Part shown: positions 16,753 through 25,118 of the stretch, in pieces
How the letters are laid out: the number at the start of each line of letters is the position of its first letter
Numbering within the stretch: position 1 is the first letter of the stretch
Assembly (NCBI GenBank): GCA_027491215.1
Contig: JAIXWP010000025.1
Location: 1-51,602 of the forward strand
Direction: 5' to 3'
Length of the DNA stretch: 51,602 nucleotides
Origin: Flavobacteriales bacterium
Lineage (GTDB): Bacteria; Bacteroidota; Bacteroidia; Flavobacteriales_D; Sanyastnellaceae
Made by a program: the position numbers and the translations under genes
The notes under the pieces: model-generated
What the model was told of the DNA's origin: nothing
Seen by the model: only the letters and a program-made list of their open reading frames with translations
Databases searched by the model: none

Positions 16753-17832
16753 ATGAAAAAAATCGCCTTCGCCTTTTTGGCATTGACAAGCATTTCCTCT
16801 TTTGGTCAGAATCTAGTTACAGTTGAATCTGTGGAATATGATCATGTGTCTGGAAGATTTTTCGCGAGCAACGCGAGCAATATTATCGAGGTGGATGGCG
16901 ACGGAAATCCGATTCAGGAATTTGGTACTGCACCAGCTGCAGACTACGGTATGGAGGTGATGAACGATATTTTGTTTGCCATTGATGGAAATCGAGTGAA
17001 AGGCTTCAATCTTGGAGACGGCACACAATTGATGAATCAAAGTATTTCAGGTGCTGTCTTTTTAAATGGAATGGCAAGTGATGGTGTGAGCAGAATTTGG
17101 GTGACCGATTTCTCTGCTAAAGAGGTACATGAGATCAATGTGTCTGACATTAATAATCCAGTAGTAACGACTATTGTTGCAAATACTGTTACCACTCCGA
17201 ACGGTATTGTATATGACGAGGATAATAACCGCTTGGTGTTTGTTAACTGGGGTTCTAACGCGCCAATCAAGGCAATTTCTCTTACAGACTATGCTGTTAC
17301 AACGCTTACCTCAACAACGTTGGGTAACTGTGATGGAATTGATAATGACTTATATGGTAATTTTTATGTGAGTTCTTGGAGTCCAACACGTATTACTCGT
17401 TTCTCAAGCAACTTTACAGTAAACGAAATTGTGACCGCTCCGGGCTTGTCTTCACCAGCGGATATTTGTTATGCTGAGGAGATTGATACATTGGCAATTG
17501 CAAATTCGGGCAATGCAACCATCACTTTTGTAGGGTTTGATATTGCAAGTAATATTACAGAACCGAACGAACGTTCGGTAGGTCTTTCTGTATTTCCAAA
17601 TCCAGTTACAGAATCTTCGTTTGTTGAGTTCACCATGTCACAACCAGAGTTTGTGAATGCTCAAATTTTTGACATGAATGGTAGACTTGTGAGTGTGTTG
17701 TTAAATGAAAATCTTCCTGCAACAAAACATAGAGTTCTTTTAGCTGGTTTGGCCTTGGAATCAGGGGCATACAGCATTGTTGTGAAGGGCGAAACTTTTA
17801 CAGAAACTGTTCAAATCGTTAAATCAAAATAA
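16753..17832 (+). CDS. Secreted NHL/SMP-30-like beta-propeller protein with T9SS sorting domain
   Basis: This protein of about 359 residues has a signal peptide (MKKIAFAFLALTSISSFGQ). The main part (about 20-265) is a run of beta strands with repeated YD/YDEDNN turns such as VEYDHVSGRFFASNASN and NGIVYDEDNNRLVFVNWGS, consistent with a beta-propeller of the NHL or SMP-30 kind. The last about 80 residues are a type A T9SS sorting domain: LSVFPNPVTESSFVEF, QIFDMNGRLV, GAYSIVVKGETFTETVQIVK. It should be exported by T9SS and anchored or released at the surface. ATG 16753 was preferred over an upstream in-frame ATG because the signal peptide starts there. The linker carries a palindromic repeat at 17563-17578. 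Confidence 0.88.
   Translation: MKKIAFAFLALTSISSFGQNLVTVESVEYDHVSGRFFASNASNIIEVDGDGNPIQEFGTAPAADYGMEVMNDILFAIDGNRVKGFNLGDGTQLMNQSISGAVFLNGMASDGVSRIWVTDFSAKEVHEINVSDINNPVVTTIVANTVTTPNGIVYDEDNNRLVFVNWGSNAPIKAISLTDYAVTTLTSTTLGNCDGIDNDLYGNFYVSSWSPTRITRFSSNFTVNEIVTAPGLSSPADICYAEEIDTLAIANSGNATITFVGFDIASNITEPNERSVGLSVFPNPVTESSFVEFTMSQPEFVNAQIFDMNGRLVSVLLNENLPATKHRVLLAGLALESGAYSIVVKGETFTETVQIVKSK
17563..17578 (+). repeat. Palindromic repeat, copy 3
   Basis: CCGAACGAACGTTCGG: 7-bp arms CCGAACG and CGTTCGG around AA, extended by A and T on the outside. It falls in the linker between propeller and sorting domain, encoding P-N-E-R-S-V. Confidence 0.85.
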
Positions 17833-17843
17833 TCATTTTGGAT

Positions 17844-18383
17844 ATGAAAATTAGTCTTGTTGCTCTCGGCTTTTTTTTATCTGTTTGTGCATTCTCTCAA
17901 GATGATGATTACGGAGTTCCTGGGGGAACATCAAGAGCGAAAAAGGAGAAATCAGAATTTGCAGATCGACTATTCTTCGGTGGAGGGCTTGGTCTTGCAT
18001 TCGGCGATTATCTTGTAGTAAATGTAAATCCACAGGTGGGTTATAGACTCAAAGATTGGCTAGGTGCAGGAGTTGGACTGGATTATAATTACATAGGAAA
18101 CTCATTATATAAATTCCAAACATTTGGTCCATCGCTTTTCACCAGAGCGAAAGCATGGGATAAAGTGTTGGGGCAATTAGAATTTACTCAAGTGTTTGTG
18201 ACCGAGCAATTCGAGGGGCAGACGTTCAAATACAATTTCCCAGCTTGTCTTGCGGGAATTGGTTATCAAGAAGGCGATGAGAACGGAGGGTTTTTTATAA
18301 TGCTTCTTTACGATGTGATACAGGATCCAAAGTCTCCTTTTGTTTATCCGGTTTTTAGAGCAGGATTCAGCATTGGATTTTAA
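17844..18383 (+). CDS. Small outer-membrane beta-barrel-like protein
   Basis: This protein of about 179 residues has a signal peptide (MKISLVALGFFLSVCAFSQ). The mature part begins with an acidic, disordered segment (DDDYGVPGG). Alternating beta strands follow with glycine-rich turns, FFGGGLGLAFGDYLVVNVNPQVGYRL and LGAGVGLDYNYIG, ending in an aromatic residue (FRAGFSIGF). This pattern fits an eight-strand outer-membrane barrel; function is unknown. It starts 11 bp after the T9SS cargo gene and may be co-transcribed. It overlaps convergent mtgA by 4 bp. Confidence 0.72.
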   Translation: MKISLVALGFFLSVCAFSQDDDYGVPGGTSRAKKEKSEFADRLFFGGGLGLAFGDYLVVNVNPQVGYRLKDWLGAGVGLDYNYIGNSLYKFQTFGPSLFTRAKAWDKVLGQLEFTQVFVTEQFEGQTFKYNFPACLAGIGYQEGDENGGFFIMLLYDVIQDPKSPFVYPVFRAGFSIGF

Positions 18384-19159
18384 TCATCCAATCCTTCTTT
18401 TTCCTTTTCTAATTCTTCTTCGGGCACGCCATCGGCATAACGTTCGAAGTATTTATCGCCAATCAAGCGCATTAAACGAGTAATTGCAGCTTGTCTTTTG
18501 AGCAAATAGCCAGAAGGTTTTTTTGGGTTGAATTTCTTTGGATTTGGGAGACTTCCAGCTATGAGGGCAGCTTGTTCTCTGGAGAGCTTGGATGCACTAG
18601 TTTTGAAATAATCTTTTGCTGCCGCGCCAACTCCGAATTTGCAAGGCCCCATTTCAATTACATTGAGATAGACTTCCATGATTCTTTCCTTGGACCAAAA
18701 GAACTCAATTAGGTAAGTGAAGTAAACCTCGAATCCTTTTCGAATCCATGTTCTGCTGGGCCAGAGGAAAACATTCTTAGCTACTTGCTGACTTATGGTA
18801 CTCGCACCACGCTTCTTTTTATGCGTAGCATTATACTTCTTAGCTTTTTCAATTGCCCCCCAATCGAGTCCGTTGTGCTTCATGAAGTTATTGTCTTCAC
18901 TAGCGACTACAGCCAGTTTCATGTACAAAGAAATATCTTCCGCATCGACCCATTCTTGATGATACTCTGATCCTTCAGGACAGTCGCATCTTTCTTGAAT
19001 TTGAAGAATGGTAATAGGAGGGTTTACCCAACGATATAAAATCACGAGAGAAATAGAGATGATGAAGAACCACATGGTCGACTTCCAGATGAAGCGCCAA
19101 ATTCTTCTACCGATACTTCTTTTTTTAGCGGGACTTGCCTTTTTTTCTTTCTCTGCCAT
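18380..19159 (-). CDS. mtgA: Monofunctional biosynthetic peptidoglycan transglycosylase
   Basis: This 259-residue protein has one N-terminal membrane anchor (about 24-44) and a GT51 glycosyltransferase domain that polymerises lipid II on the periplasmic side. Motifs are the catalytic-Glu segment AVVASEDNNFMKHNGLDW, GASTISQQVAKNVFLWPSRTW, the ERIMEVYLNVIEMGPCKFGVGAAAKDYF block, and REQAALIAGSLPNP. There is no transpeptidase domain, which separates it from class A PBPs. It lies 6 bp after the secreted C1 peptidase gene, so the two are probably an operon. The C-terminal tail is acidic. Confidence 0.95.
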   Translation of the reverse strand: MAEKEKKASPAKKRSIGRRIWRFIWKSTMWFFIISISLVILYRWVNPPITILQIQERCDCPEGSEYHQEWVDAEDISLYMKLAVVASEDNNFMKHNGLDWGAIEKAKKYNATHKKKRGASTISQQVAKNVFLWPSRTWIRKGFEVYFTYLIEFFWSKERIMEVYLNVIEMGPCKFGVGAAAKDYFKTSASKLSREQAALIAGSLPNPKKFNPKKPSGYLLKRQAAITRLMRLIGDKYFERYADGVPEEELEKEKEGLDD

Positions 19160-19165
19160 AAACGA

Positions 19166-20284
19166 TTACATGCCGATTTTTTTCTTGATGTCAGCAGGGA
19201 TACCGTCTTTGTGTAGCACAACGCTAACGGTTTTATATCGCAGATAGGAAGAGGAAACATATTGAAATCCGCCAAACGGATTTTCAGTTCCCCATGAGTT
19301 CTTGATGATATAATATACGTTGCCGTTTTGATCTTTTGCTTTGCCAGTGATGTGCATCAAGTGATCATCGGTAGTTTCAAATTCATCGAAAGCTTTTTGG
19401 CGAATCTTTTGGTCGATAGTTTTTTCAGGATGAATTTTTTTACCGAATTCATCTTTAGAAATTGGTTCGCTAGGAACGATTGCAAGTCCGCTACCGAATG
19501 AAAATCCTTTCTCGCTAACATCAGCATCCCATGCGATGGTGTAGCCGTTGTCCAAAGCATAATCAATCACTTTGTGGAATTCATCTAGCGGTAAATTCAT
19601 GAATGCTCCTTTTGCCCAATTGTCCGGTACTTCGAGAACAAAGTTGGTGTAGAATGGATGATGTGTGAAAGAAGAAAGACTCACGTAATTATCAGCATTG
19701 ATTTTCATTGCATCGCGGAAGGATGCAGGAGTGTATTTTTTTCCTTGGAAGTCAAACTCAGTTGGAAGAGGTCCGATATAGGCATCGAGCATACCGTTTA
19801 CCGCTGTCATCCAATCATCACTTGATTCATTGAGTTTAGAAGAAAGGACTGTTTTTACTGTTCCTTCAAGAAGTGCGTCGAGAGAGCTGTGATTGTGAAT
19901 CTTTTCGCTTCCTTTCAATCCAGTGTATGCAGATTCAGGAACAAGACCATGGGTGCGAAGCGTGTTGATGACATCATGGCTCAACCCGCCTGGGCCAAAT
20001 TGTTGTTTCCCTTGGAAACGAACGTAGCTCTGTGCCTTTAAGGGATAGGTGACGCGGACATTGAACATTTCAGAAAGGTCGACTGGAGGAAGACCTTGTC
20101 TTATAATTTCAGCTTCTAGAAAAGATACTGTAGCGAAGCTCCAGCAAGTTCCGGTTTGACATTGGTCTTCGACTTCAAAGCCCCCCTTCACATTTGAAGT
20201 GTTGGTGAATTGATATCCGCTCTGAGCAAACGTTACAAAAGCGCTTAGTGCAGTGAAACTTCCTAGAATAATCTTCTTAAACAT
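19166..20284 (-). CDS. Secreted C1-family (bleomycin-hydrolase-like) cysteine peptidase
   Basis: This 372-residue protein has a signal peptide (1-20, ending TFAQ). The papain-type catalytic set is visible: oxyanion Gln and nucleophile Cys in DQCQTGTCWSFATVSF near residue 48, the His in DDHLMHITGKA, and the Asn in YYIIKNSWGTENPFGGF. The long insert between them (PGGLSHDVINTLRTHGLVPE onward) and the lack of a propeptide match the C1B aminopeptidase C/bleomycin hydrolase group rather than C1A. Unlike cytoplasmic PepC, this one is exported. It leads a probable two-gene operon with mtgA. Confidence 0.9.
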   Translation of the reverse strand: MFKKIILGSFTALSAFVTFAQSGYQFTNTSNVKGGFEVEDQCQTGTCWSFATVSFLEAEIIRQGLPPVDLSEMFNVRVTYPLKAQSYVRFQGKQQFGPGGLSHDVINTLRTHGLVPESAYTGLKGSEKIHNHSSLDALLEGTVKTVLSSKLNESSDDWMTAVNGMLDAYIGPLPTEFDFQGKKYTPASFRDAMKINADNYVSLSSFTHHPFYTNFVLEVPDNWAKGAFMNLPLDEFHKVIDYALDNGYTIAWDADVSEKGFSFGSGLAIVPSEPISKDEFGKKIHPEKTIDQKIRQKAFDEFETTDDHLMHITGKAKDQNGNVYYIIKNSWGTENPFGGFQYVSSSYLRYKTVSVVLHKDGIPADIKKKIGM

Positions 20285-20418
20285 GATGCTGAATTATTAT
20301 AATGCAATGATAACAAATATTTGCCTTGGGATTAAACATGAGTTTGTTCAAAGAGAAAGGCAAATTGGTTGTGATTATTTTGTTTGTTGGCCGACTTTAG
20401 AGGCCTAAATCATACACG

Positions 20419-21387
20419 ATGAAAAAGAGAATAGCAGTGGTATGTGGCGGCTACAGCGGCGAAGCAGCTGTGTCAATGCGAAGCGCTGAGATGGTAATGA
20501 ATAATATTGATCGCGAAAAGTACACTCCTACCAAAGTGGTGATTGGAAGAAAAGAATGGTATGCTGAGGTCAATGGAGCGAAGCTGCCTATCAATAGAAA
20601 TGATTTTAGTTTTACAGATAGTCAAGAAAATCATCATTTCGATGGAGCATTTATAATTGTGCATGGCACACCTGGTGAAGATGGTAAGCTTCAGGGGTAT
20701 TTTGCCATGCTTGGAATTCCCCATACGACTGGGGATGTGCTCAACATGGCTGTGACATTTAATAAAAAAGCTACCACTCGAACACTTGGAGTGTTTGGAT
20801 ATCAAGTGGCAAAATCAATCGTTCTGAAAAAGCACGAACCATACAGTGTTTCCTTTATCACACAAAATTTAGGATTGCCATGTTTTGTGAAACCGAATTG
20901 TGGAGGTAGCAGCATAGGAACTTCGCGAGTAAATAAACCTGAGGAGCTACACCTAGCATTGGATAAGGCTTTTGTGGAAGATTCGGAGGTAATTATCGAA
21001 GAGTTTATTGCAGGCACTGAAGTTACTTGTGGCGTTATCATCTATAACGGAAAGCCTATGGCGCTGCCGATTACAGAGATTGTCAGTAAGAAAGAATTTT
21101 TTGATTTTGAAGCTAAATATCAAGGGGCCTCAGAGGAGATAACACCAGCGAGAATTTCAGATCATATCAGAGAAAAAATCCAACGCAGTTGTGAGGACAT
21201 TTACAAAAAGATGGATTGTAAAGGAATGATTCGAATCGATTTCTTGATCCGAGGAGAAGAAACTTTTGTAGTTGAAATCAATACCGTTCCAGGATTTACT
21301 GAAGCGTCCATTATTCCTCAACAGGCGGCTGTGTTGGGAATTTCAAAGACAGAATTAATTACTACAGTGATTGAAAGTTGTTTCTGA
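20419..21387 (+). CDS. ddl: D-alanine--D-alanine ligase
   Basis: This 322-residue ATP-grasp enzyme makes the D-Ala-D-Ala dipeptide for peptidoglycan. Signature segments are VVCGGYSGEAAVSMRSAEMV at the N-terminus, HGTPGEDGKLQGYFAMLGIPHTTG, PCFVKPNCGGSSIGTSRV in the ATP site, and the metal-binding end IRIDFLIRGEETFVVEINTVPGFTEASIIPQQA. Length is typical. The start ATG follows the divergent intergenic region shared with the C1 peptidase. The stop abuts the convergent ruvC gene with no gap. Confidence 0.97.
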   Translation: MKKRIAVVCGGYSGEAAVSMRSAEMVMNNIDREKYTPTKVVIGRKEWYAEVNGAKLPINRNDFSFTDSQENHHFDGAFIIVHGTPGEDGKLQGYFAMLGIPHTTGDVLNMAVTFNKKATTRTLGVFGYQVAKSIVLKKHEPYSVSFITQNLGLPCFVKPNCGGSSIGTSRVNKPEELHLALDKAFVEDSEVIIEEFIAGTEVTCGVIIYNGKPMALPITEIVSKKEFFDFEAKYQGASEEITPARISDHIREKIQRSCEDIYKKMDCKGMIRIDFLIRGEETFVVEINTVPGFTEASIIPQQAAVLGISKTELITTVIESCF

Positions 21388-21951
21388 TTACTTCAGTCTA
21401 CCTGGATTATTTTTCAAAAATGATGACCAACCTGTAAAGCTTTTTCCCGCGCCGGTGATGGTGTTGCTTTGATAAAAGTGACAAACCGCCGCTGCTAGTC
21501 CATCGGTAGCATCCAGTTTTTCAGGCATATCTGCAGCAGGGATTTTTAATGTTTGCTGAAGCATAGCAGCTACTTGTTCTTTGGATGCAGCTCCATTTCC
21601 AGTAATACTTTGTTTGATTTTACGAGGAGCATATTCTACTACAGGAAGTTGTCGACTCAATGCTGCAGCAATTGCAACTCCTTGCGCACGGCCGAGTTTG
21701 AGCATCGACTGCACGTTTTTTCCGAAGAATGGTGCTTCAATAGCGAGTTCATCAGGATGAAAACCATCGATGAGTTCAATACAACGTTCAAATATTTTTT
21801 GCAGCTTTAGGTGATGATCTTCAATCTTATCGAGACGAATAACTCCCATGACGATGAGCGACATTTTTTTGCCTTCTACTTTGATAATTCCGTAACCGAG
21901 AATAGAGGTTCCGGGATCAATTCCTAGGATGATTCTTTCTTTTGCGCTCAC
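21388..21951 (-). CDS. ruvC: Crossover junction endodeoxyribonuclease RuvC
   Basis: This 187-residue resolvase cuts Holliday junctions within the RuvABC machine. Active-site carboxylates are seen as Asp12 in GIDPGTSILGYGII, the Glu of DELAIEAPFFGKNVQS, and the Asp pair in KLDATDGLAAAVCHF. The junction-binding loop IKQSITGNGAASKEQVAAML is present. The start is GTG; the next ATG would remove the first catalytic Asp. ruvA and ruvB are not in the window. It is divergent from the glycosyltransferase gene. Confidence 0.97.
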   Translation of the reverse strand: MSAKERIILGIDPGTSILGYGIIKVEGKKMSLIVMGVIRLDKIEDHHLKLQKIFERCIELIDGFHPDELAIEAPFFGKNVQSMLKLGRAQGVAIAAALSRQLPVVEYAPRKIKQSITGNGAASKEQVAAMLQQTLKIPAADMPEKLDATDGLAAAVCHFYQSNTITGAGKSFTGWSSFLKNNPGRLK

Positions 21952-21970
21952 TGCTTTTTATTTACTTTCG
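21941..21970 (+). promoter_or_regulatory. Promoter of the glycosyltransferase operon
   Basis: TTTG (21941-21944), 18-nt spacer, TACTTTCG (21963-21970), then 9 nt to ATG 21980. The -7 box has one C deviation. It lies over the 5' end of ruvC. Confidence 0.5.
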
Positions 21971-21979
21971 TCGATGTAA

Positions 21980-23074
21980 ATGTACATGCTTCTCGATATA
22001 ATTGGATGGCTGGCTGTGATAACGGCTGTTTTGTATAGCATCTTATTATTGAGATGGGCAGCGGTTTGGCGCAGTTCTTCGCCTACAATTCCTACTGAGA
22101 GAATTGATCAAGGTAAATCAATTATTATCCCGTTTAGAAATGATGTGGGAGTTCTTAAACGATTATTAGGTCAACTTCGGTCACAACTAAATGATGTGAG
22201 TCTTGTTGAAATTATTGCTGTGAATGACCACAGCGAAGAGCCATTGGTATTAGGAGAACTGGCGGATTGGGCGAAATTGACAGTTTTGGAAAACAAAGGC
22301 GAGGGGAAGAAGAGCGCATTGCGAACAGGAATAGAGCATGCACAATTTGATTCGATCATCACATTGGATGCGGATATTTTGCTTGCAGATAATTGGTGGT
22401 CTTTTGTGGGCACATTAGAAACGCGAGAAGACCAGATGGTTATTTTTCCTATTGGGTTGAGAAATGGTTTTCGGTGGGAGCAAATCGAATGGAGTTACTT
22501 GCACGGTATCACGGGAGGGTCGGCCATGGCTGGACGAGCTCTAATGGCCAATGGCTCGCATGTCAATTTTTCAAAAAAAATATATAGCACTGATTTACCG
22601 AATGAACATTCGGTTTCATCCGGGGACGACATGTTCCTTTTGGAAAGAACCAAACAAGTTGGGTCAGTGCGATATGTCTATTTTTCCGAACCTATTTGTT
22701 TTGTCGATGGGAATGAGAACTTGTTAGATTTCATTCATCAAAGGGTACGCTGGGCGGGAAAGGCATCGCGGCTGAGAGATATAGATATGCTCGCATTTGG
22801 AGTATTTACTTTTATATCTACCGTATTGTATTTAATGCTAATTGTAGGAGTTTTTTTGGATAAAAAAACACTGGTGTTTTTATCATTTGTGATTGTGCTA
22901 AAATGGTTGAGCGAAAGAAATTTTATCGCGTCATATCGTGTATTAAAAATGCCTCAGGTTGGATTTGTTTCTTCATTAATTTTTAGTGTTTTCTATCCTC
23001 TTTACACGATATTCGTAGCCTTATTGTCATTGATTTATAGACCAAAGTGGAAGGGGCGCCCTATTAAAATATGA
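21980..23074 (+). CDS. Membrane glycosyltransferase, family 2
   Basis: This 364-residue protein has an N-terminal membrane helix (about 4-26), a GT-A catalytic domain (about 45-265) and C-terminal transmembrane helices (about 270-355). GT2 marks are SIIIPFRNDVGVLKRLL, the nucleotide/metal DAD motif in ITLDADILLADNWW, the acceptor acid in SSGDDMFLLERT, and the processive-type QRVRWAGK. It probably transfers a sugar from a nucleotide donor onto a lipid or glycan at the inner membrane; donor and acceptor are unknown. It overlaps the ABC permease gene by 4 bp (ATGA) and begins an envelope-gene run up to 27725. The palindromic repeat at 22598-22613 is inside the catalytic domain coding region. Confidence 0.88.
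   Translation: MYMLLDIIGWLAVITAVLYSILLLRWAAVWRSSSPTIPTERIDQGKSIIIPFRNDVGVLKRLLGQLRSQLNDVSLVEIIAVNDHSEEPLVLGELADWAKLTVLENKGEGKKSALRTGIEHAQFDSIITLDADILLADNWWSFVGTLETREDQMVIFPIGLRNGFRWEQIEWSYLHGITGGSAMAGRALMANGSHVNFSKKIYSTDLPNEHSVSSGDDMFLLERTKQVGSVRYVYFSEPICFVDGNENLLDFIHQRVRWAGKASRLRDIDMLAFGVFTFISTVLYLMLIVGVFLDKKTLVFLSFVIVLKWLSERNFIASYRVLKMPQVGFVSSLIFSVFYPLYTIFVALLSLIYRPKWKGRPIKI
22598..22613 (+). repeat. Palindromic repeat, copy 4
   Basis: CCGAATGAACATTCGG, with A before and T after, inside the glycosyltransferase gene, encoding P-N-E-H-S-V. It is identical over 18 bases to the minus strand at 2061-2078. Confidence 0.85.
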
Positions 23075-24150
23075 GTAGTTCTGATTCAAGGATATGGAGA
23101 AAGTTTCGTAGAAATCCACTTGCGATGGCGGGGCTTTTTTTTATTGCAGCCATGGTCGTGGTCAGTGTTGCTGGTGCTTTAATTCGCCCAGACGACACTA
23201 TCAATGCCAATGATCAATTTCTCGCTATCTCTAGAATGAAGCCCGGATTTGAAGTAGATTTTCTCGTCATTAAGGAGCCTAGTGAAGTTGGTTTTTTTTC
23301 TAAATGGTGGAGTGGAGGACGAGCATTGGACGGAGAAATGCTGCCTGTTGAATCTATCGAGTGGCGCGGAGATTCGTTATATGCCACTCCTTTTGGAGAA
23401 AGTGAACTGAAGGTTTTTCACCTTTCTGAATTTGCTGGAGTGACTTCTAAGCAAGAATTGATGGATCGAATGGTGCATCGAAAGTATGTATTAGGTACGG
23501 ATAAATATGGACGCGATTTGATGTCCCGTTTAATGGCGGGAACGATAATATCTTTAAGTGTCGGGGCCATCGCTGTTGTGATTTCTCTACTGATCGGCCT
23601 AACATTGGGATTGCTAGCGGGGTATTACCGTGGAAAGGTGGATGCACTTATCATGTGGTTTACCAATGTGATTTGGGCGGTGCCGACATTACTTTTGGTA
23701 ATGGCCATCACCTTTGCTTTTGGAACAGGATTTTGGAAAGTATTCTTAGCGGTAGGTTTGACCATGTGGGTGGAGGTAGCGCGCATCACGCGCGGACAGG
23801 TATTAAGCATTCGCGAGAAAGAGTACATAGAAGCGTCGCGTGCCTTAGGCTTTTCTGATTTACGAATCATGTTCAAACACATCTTACCTAATATTTGGTC
23901 TCCTATAATAGTTATATCAGCTGCCAACTTTGCGTCTGCGATTTTGATAGAAGCAGGATTGAGCTTTTTGGGACTCGGCGCTCAAATTCCGGCACCGAGT
24001 TGGGGTAATATGATTCGAGAGCACTATGCTTACATCACTACTGATCTGGCTTATTTGGCACTGATTCCCGGAGTGTTAATCATGCTTTTAGTGCTTAGCT
24101 TTATGATGGTCGGAAATGGCCTTCGAGATGCCTTGGATGTTAAGGTTTAA
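23071..24150 (+). CDS. ABC transporter permease, DppC/OppC type
   Basis: This 359-residue protein resembles the DppC subunit of peptide importers. TM1 is at about 18-38. An extra periplasmic insert of about 90 residues follows, containing [15 protein letters not shown] and [20 protein letters not shown]. Then comes the conserved [21 protein letters not shown]-like segment, five further helices, and the EAA loop [24 protein letters not shown] that contacts the ATPase. No ATPase, binding protein or DppB partner lies nearby, so partners must be encoded elsewhere. It is translationally coupled to the glycosyltransferase. Confidence 0.88.
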   Translation: MSSSDSRIWRKFRRNPLAMAGLFFIAAMVVVSVAGALIRPDDTINANDQFLAISRMKPGFEVDFLVIKEPSEVGFFSKWWSGGRALDGEMLPVESIEWRGDSLYATPFGESELKVFHLSEFAGVTSKQELMDRMVHRKYVLGTDKYGRDLMSRLMAGTIISLSVGAIAVVISLLIGLTLGLLAGYYRGKVDALIMWFTNVIWAVPTLLLVMAITFAFGTGFWKVFLAVGLTMWVEVARITRGQVLSIREKEYIEASRALGFSDLRIMFKHILPNIWSPIIVISAANFASAILIEAGLSFLGLGAQIPAPSWGNMIREHYAYITTDLAYLALIPGVLIMLLVLSFMMVGNGLRDALDVKV

Positions 24151-24163
24151 AATGGTACGTTTG
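24133..24163 (+). promoter_or_regulatory. fcl promoter, near-leaderless, inside the ABC permease gene
   Basis: TTG (24133-24135), 20-nt spacer, TACGTTTG (24156-24163), then 4 nt to ATG 24168. Both boxes match consensus. It would give fcl, remB-like and wecA-like genes their own transcript. Confidence 0.7.
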
Positions 24164-24167
24164 CTCT

Positions 24168-25106
24168 ATGAAATTAGATGCAAAAATCTATGTAGCTGGA
24201 CACCGTGGAATGGTGGGAAGCGCAATCGTAAGAGCGCTTCAGGCGAAGGGTTATCAGAATATCGTAACTCGGAGTTCTTCAGAATTGGATCTTGTTGATC
24301 AGGCGGCAGTTGTTCGTTTTTTTGAATCAGAGAGACCAGAATATGTTTTTCTAGCTGCTGCCAAGGTGGGCGGTATTCAAGCAAACAATGTTTATCGCGC
24401 AGATTTCATCTATCGCAATTTGATGATTGAAAGCAATATTATTCATCAGTCTTATGCGACTGGCGTGAAGAAATTGTTGTTCTTAGGATCATCTTGCATC
24501 TACCCCAAATTAGCTCCTCAGCCATTAGTTGAAGACAGTTTACTTACAGGTATTCTGGAGCCTACGAATGAGCCATATGCAATTGCGAAGATTGCTGGAA
24601 TCAAGATGTGTGAGGCATACCGAGATCAGTACGGTTGCAATTTCATCAGTGCTATGCCGACTAATTTGTATGGTCCGAATGATAATTATGATTTAAATAA
24701 CTCGCACGTGCTACCTGCGATGATTCGAAAGTTTCATGAAGCAAAAATTTCAAACGCGTCTGCAGTGCATTTGTGGGGAGATGGCAGTCCGCTTCGCGAA
24801 TTTTTGCATGTTGATGATTTGGCAGAAGCGTGTTTGCATCTCATGTTGAATTACAATGAGAAGATGTTTGTCAACGTTGGCACTGGAACAGATCTCTCCA
24901 TTAAAGAGCTTGCTGAATTGGTTCAATCTACTGTTGGATATACTGGTTCTATCGAGTGGGATAGCTCGAAGCCAAACGGAACGCCTCGTAAATTGATGAA
25001 CGTAGATAGAATTCATCAGTCGGGTTGGAAACACAAGATTGATTTGAAAGAGGGCGTGGCAAGTGTTTATGAGTTATTTAAGGCTACAAATACCATTGCC
25101 GAATGA
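24168..25106 (+). CDS. fcl: GDP-L-fucose synthase
   Basis: This 312-residue SDR enzyme epimerises and reduces GDP-4-keto-6-deoxymannose to GDP-L-fucose. It has the Rossmann start [52 protein letters not shown], and the catalytic Tyr/Lys in [17 protein letters not shown], then [22 protein letters not shown]. Length is normal. GDP-mannose dehydratase (gmd) is absent from the window. The stop overlaps the next gene by ATGA, and a double-arm palindromic repeat covers that junction. Confidence 0.97.
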   Translation: MKLDAKIYVAGHRGMVGSAIVRALQAKGYQNIVTRSSSELDLVDQAAVVRFFESERPEYVFLAAAKVGGIQANNVYRADFIYRNLMIESNIIHQSYATGVKKLLFLGSSCIYPKLAPQPLVEDSLLTGILEPTNEPYAIAKIAGIKMCEAYRDQYGCNFISAMPTNLYGPNDNYDLNNSHVLPAMIRKFHEAKISNASAVHLWGDGSPLREFLHVDDLAEACLHLMLNYNEKMFVNVGTGTDLSIKELAELVQSTVGYTGSIEWDSSKPNGTPRKLMNVDRIHQSGWKHKIDLKEGVASVYELFKATNTIAE

Positions 25107-25118
25107 ACGTTCGTTCGG
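25099..25118 (+). repeat. Palindromic repeat, double-arm copy 5 at a gene junction
   Basis: CCGAATGAACGTTCGTTCGG consists of two abutting half-sites CCGAAYGAAC in head-to-head orientation, with one T-G wobble. In the other copies the halves overlap by 4 bases. It spans the fcl stop and the first codons (M-N-V-R-S-V) of the downstream gene. Confidence 0.8.

Noticed and set aside
19493-19502. Half copy of the palindromic motif (ACCGAATGAA)
   Set aside because: The second arm is missing, so it is counted as chance.
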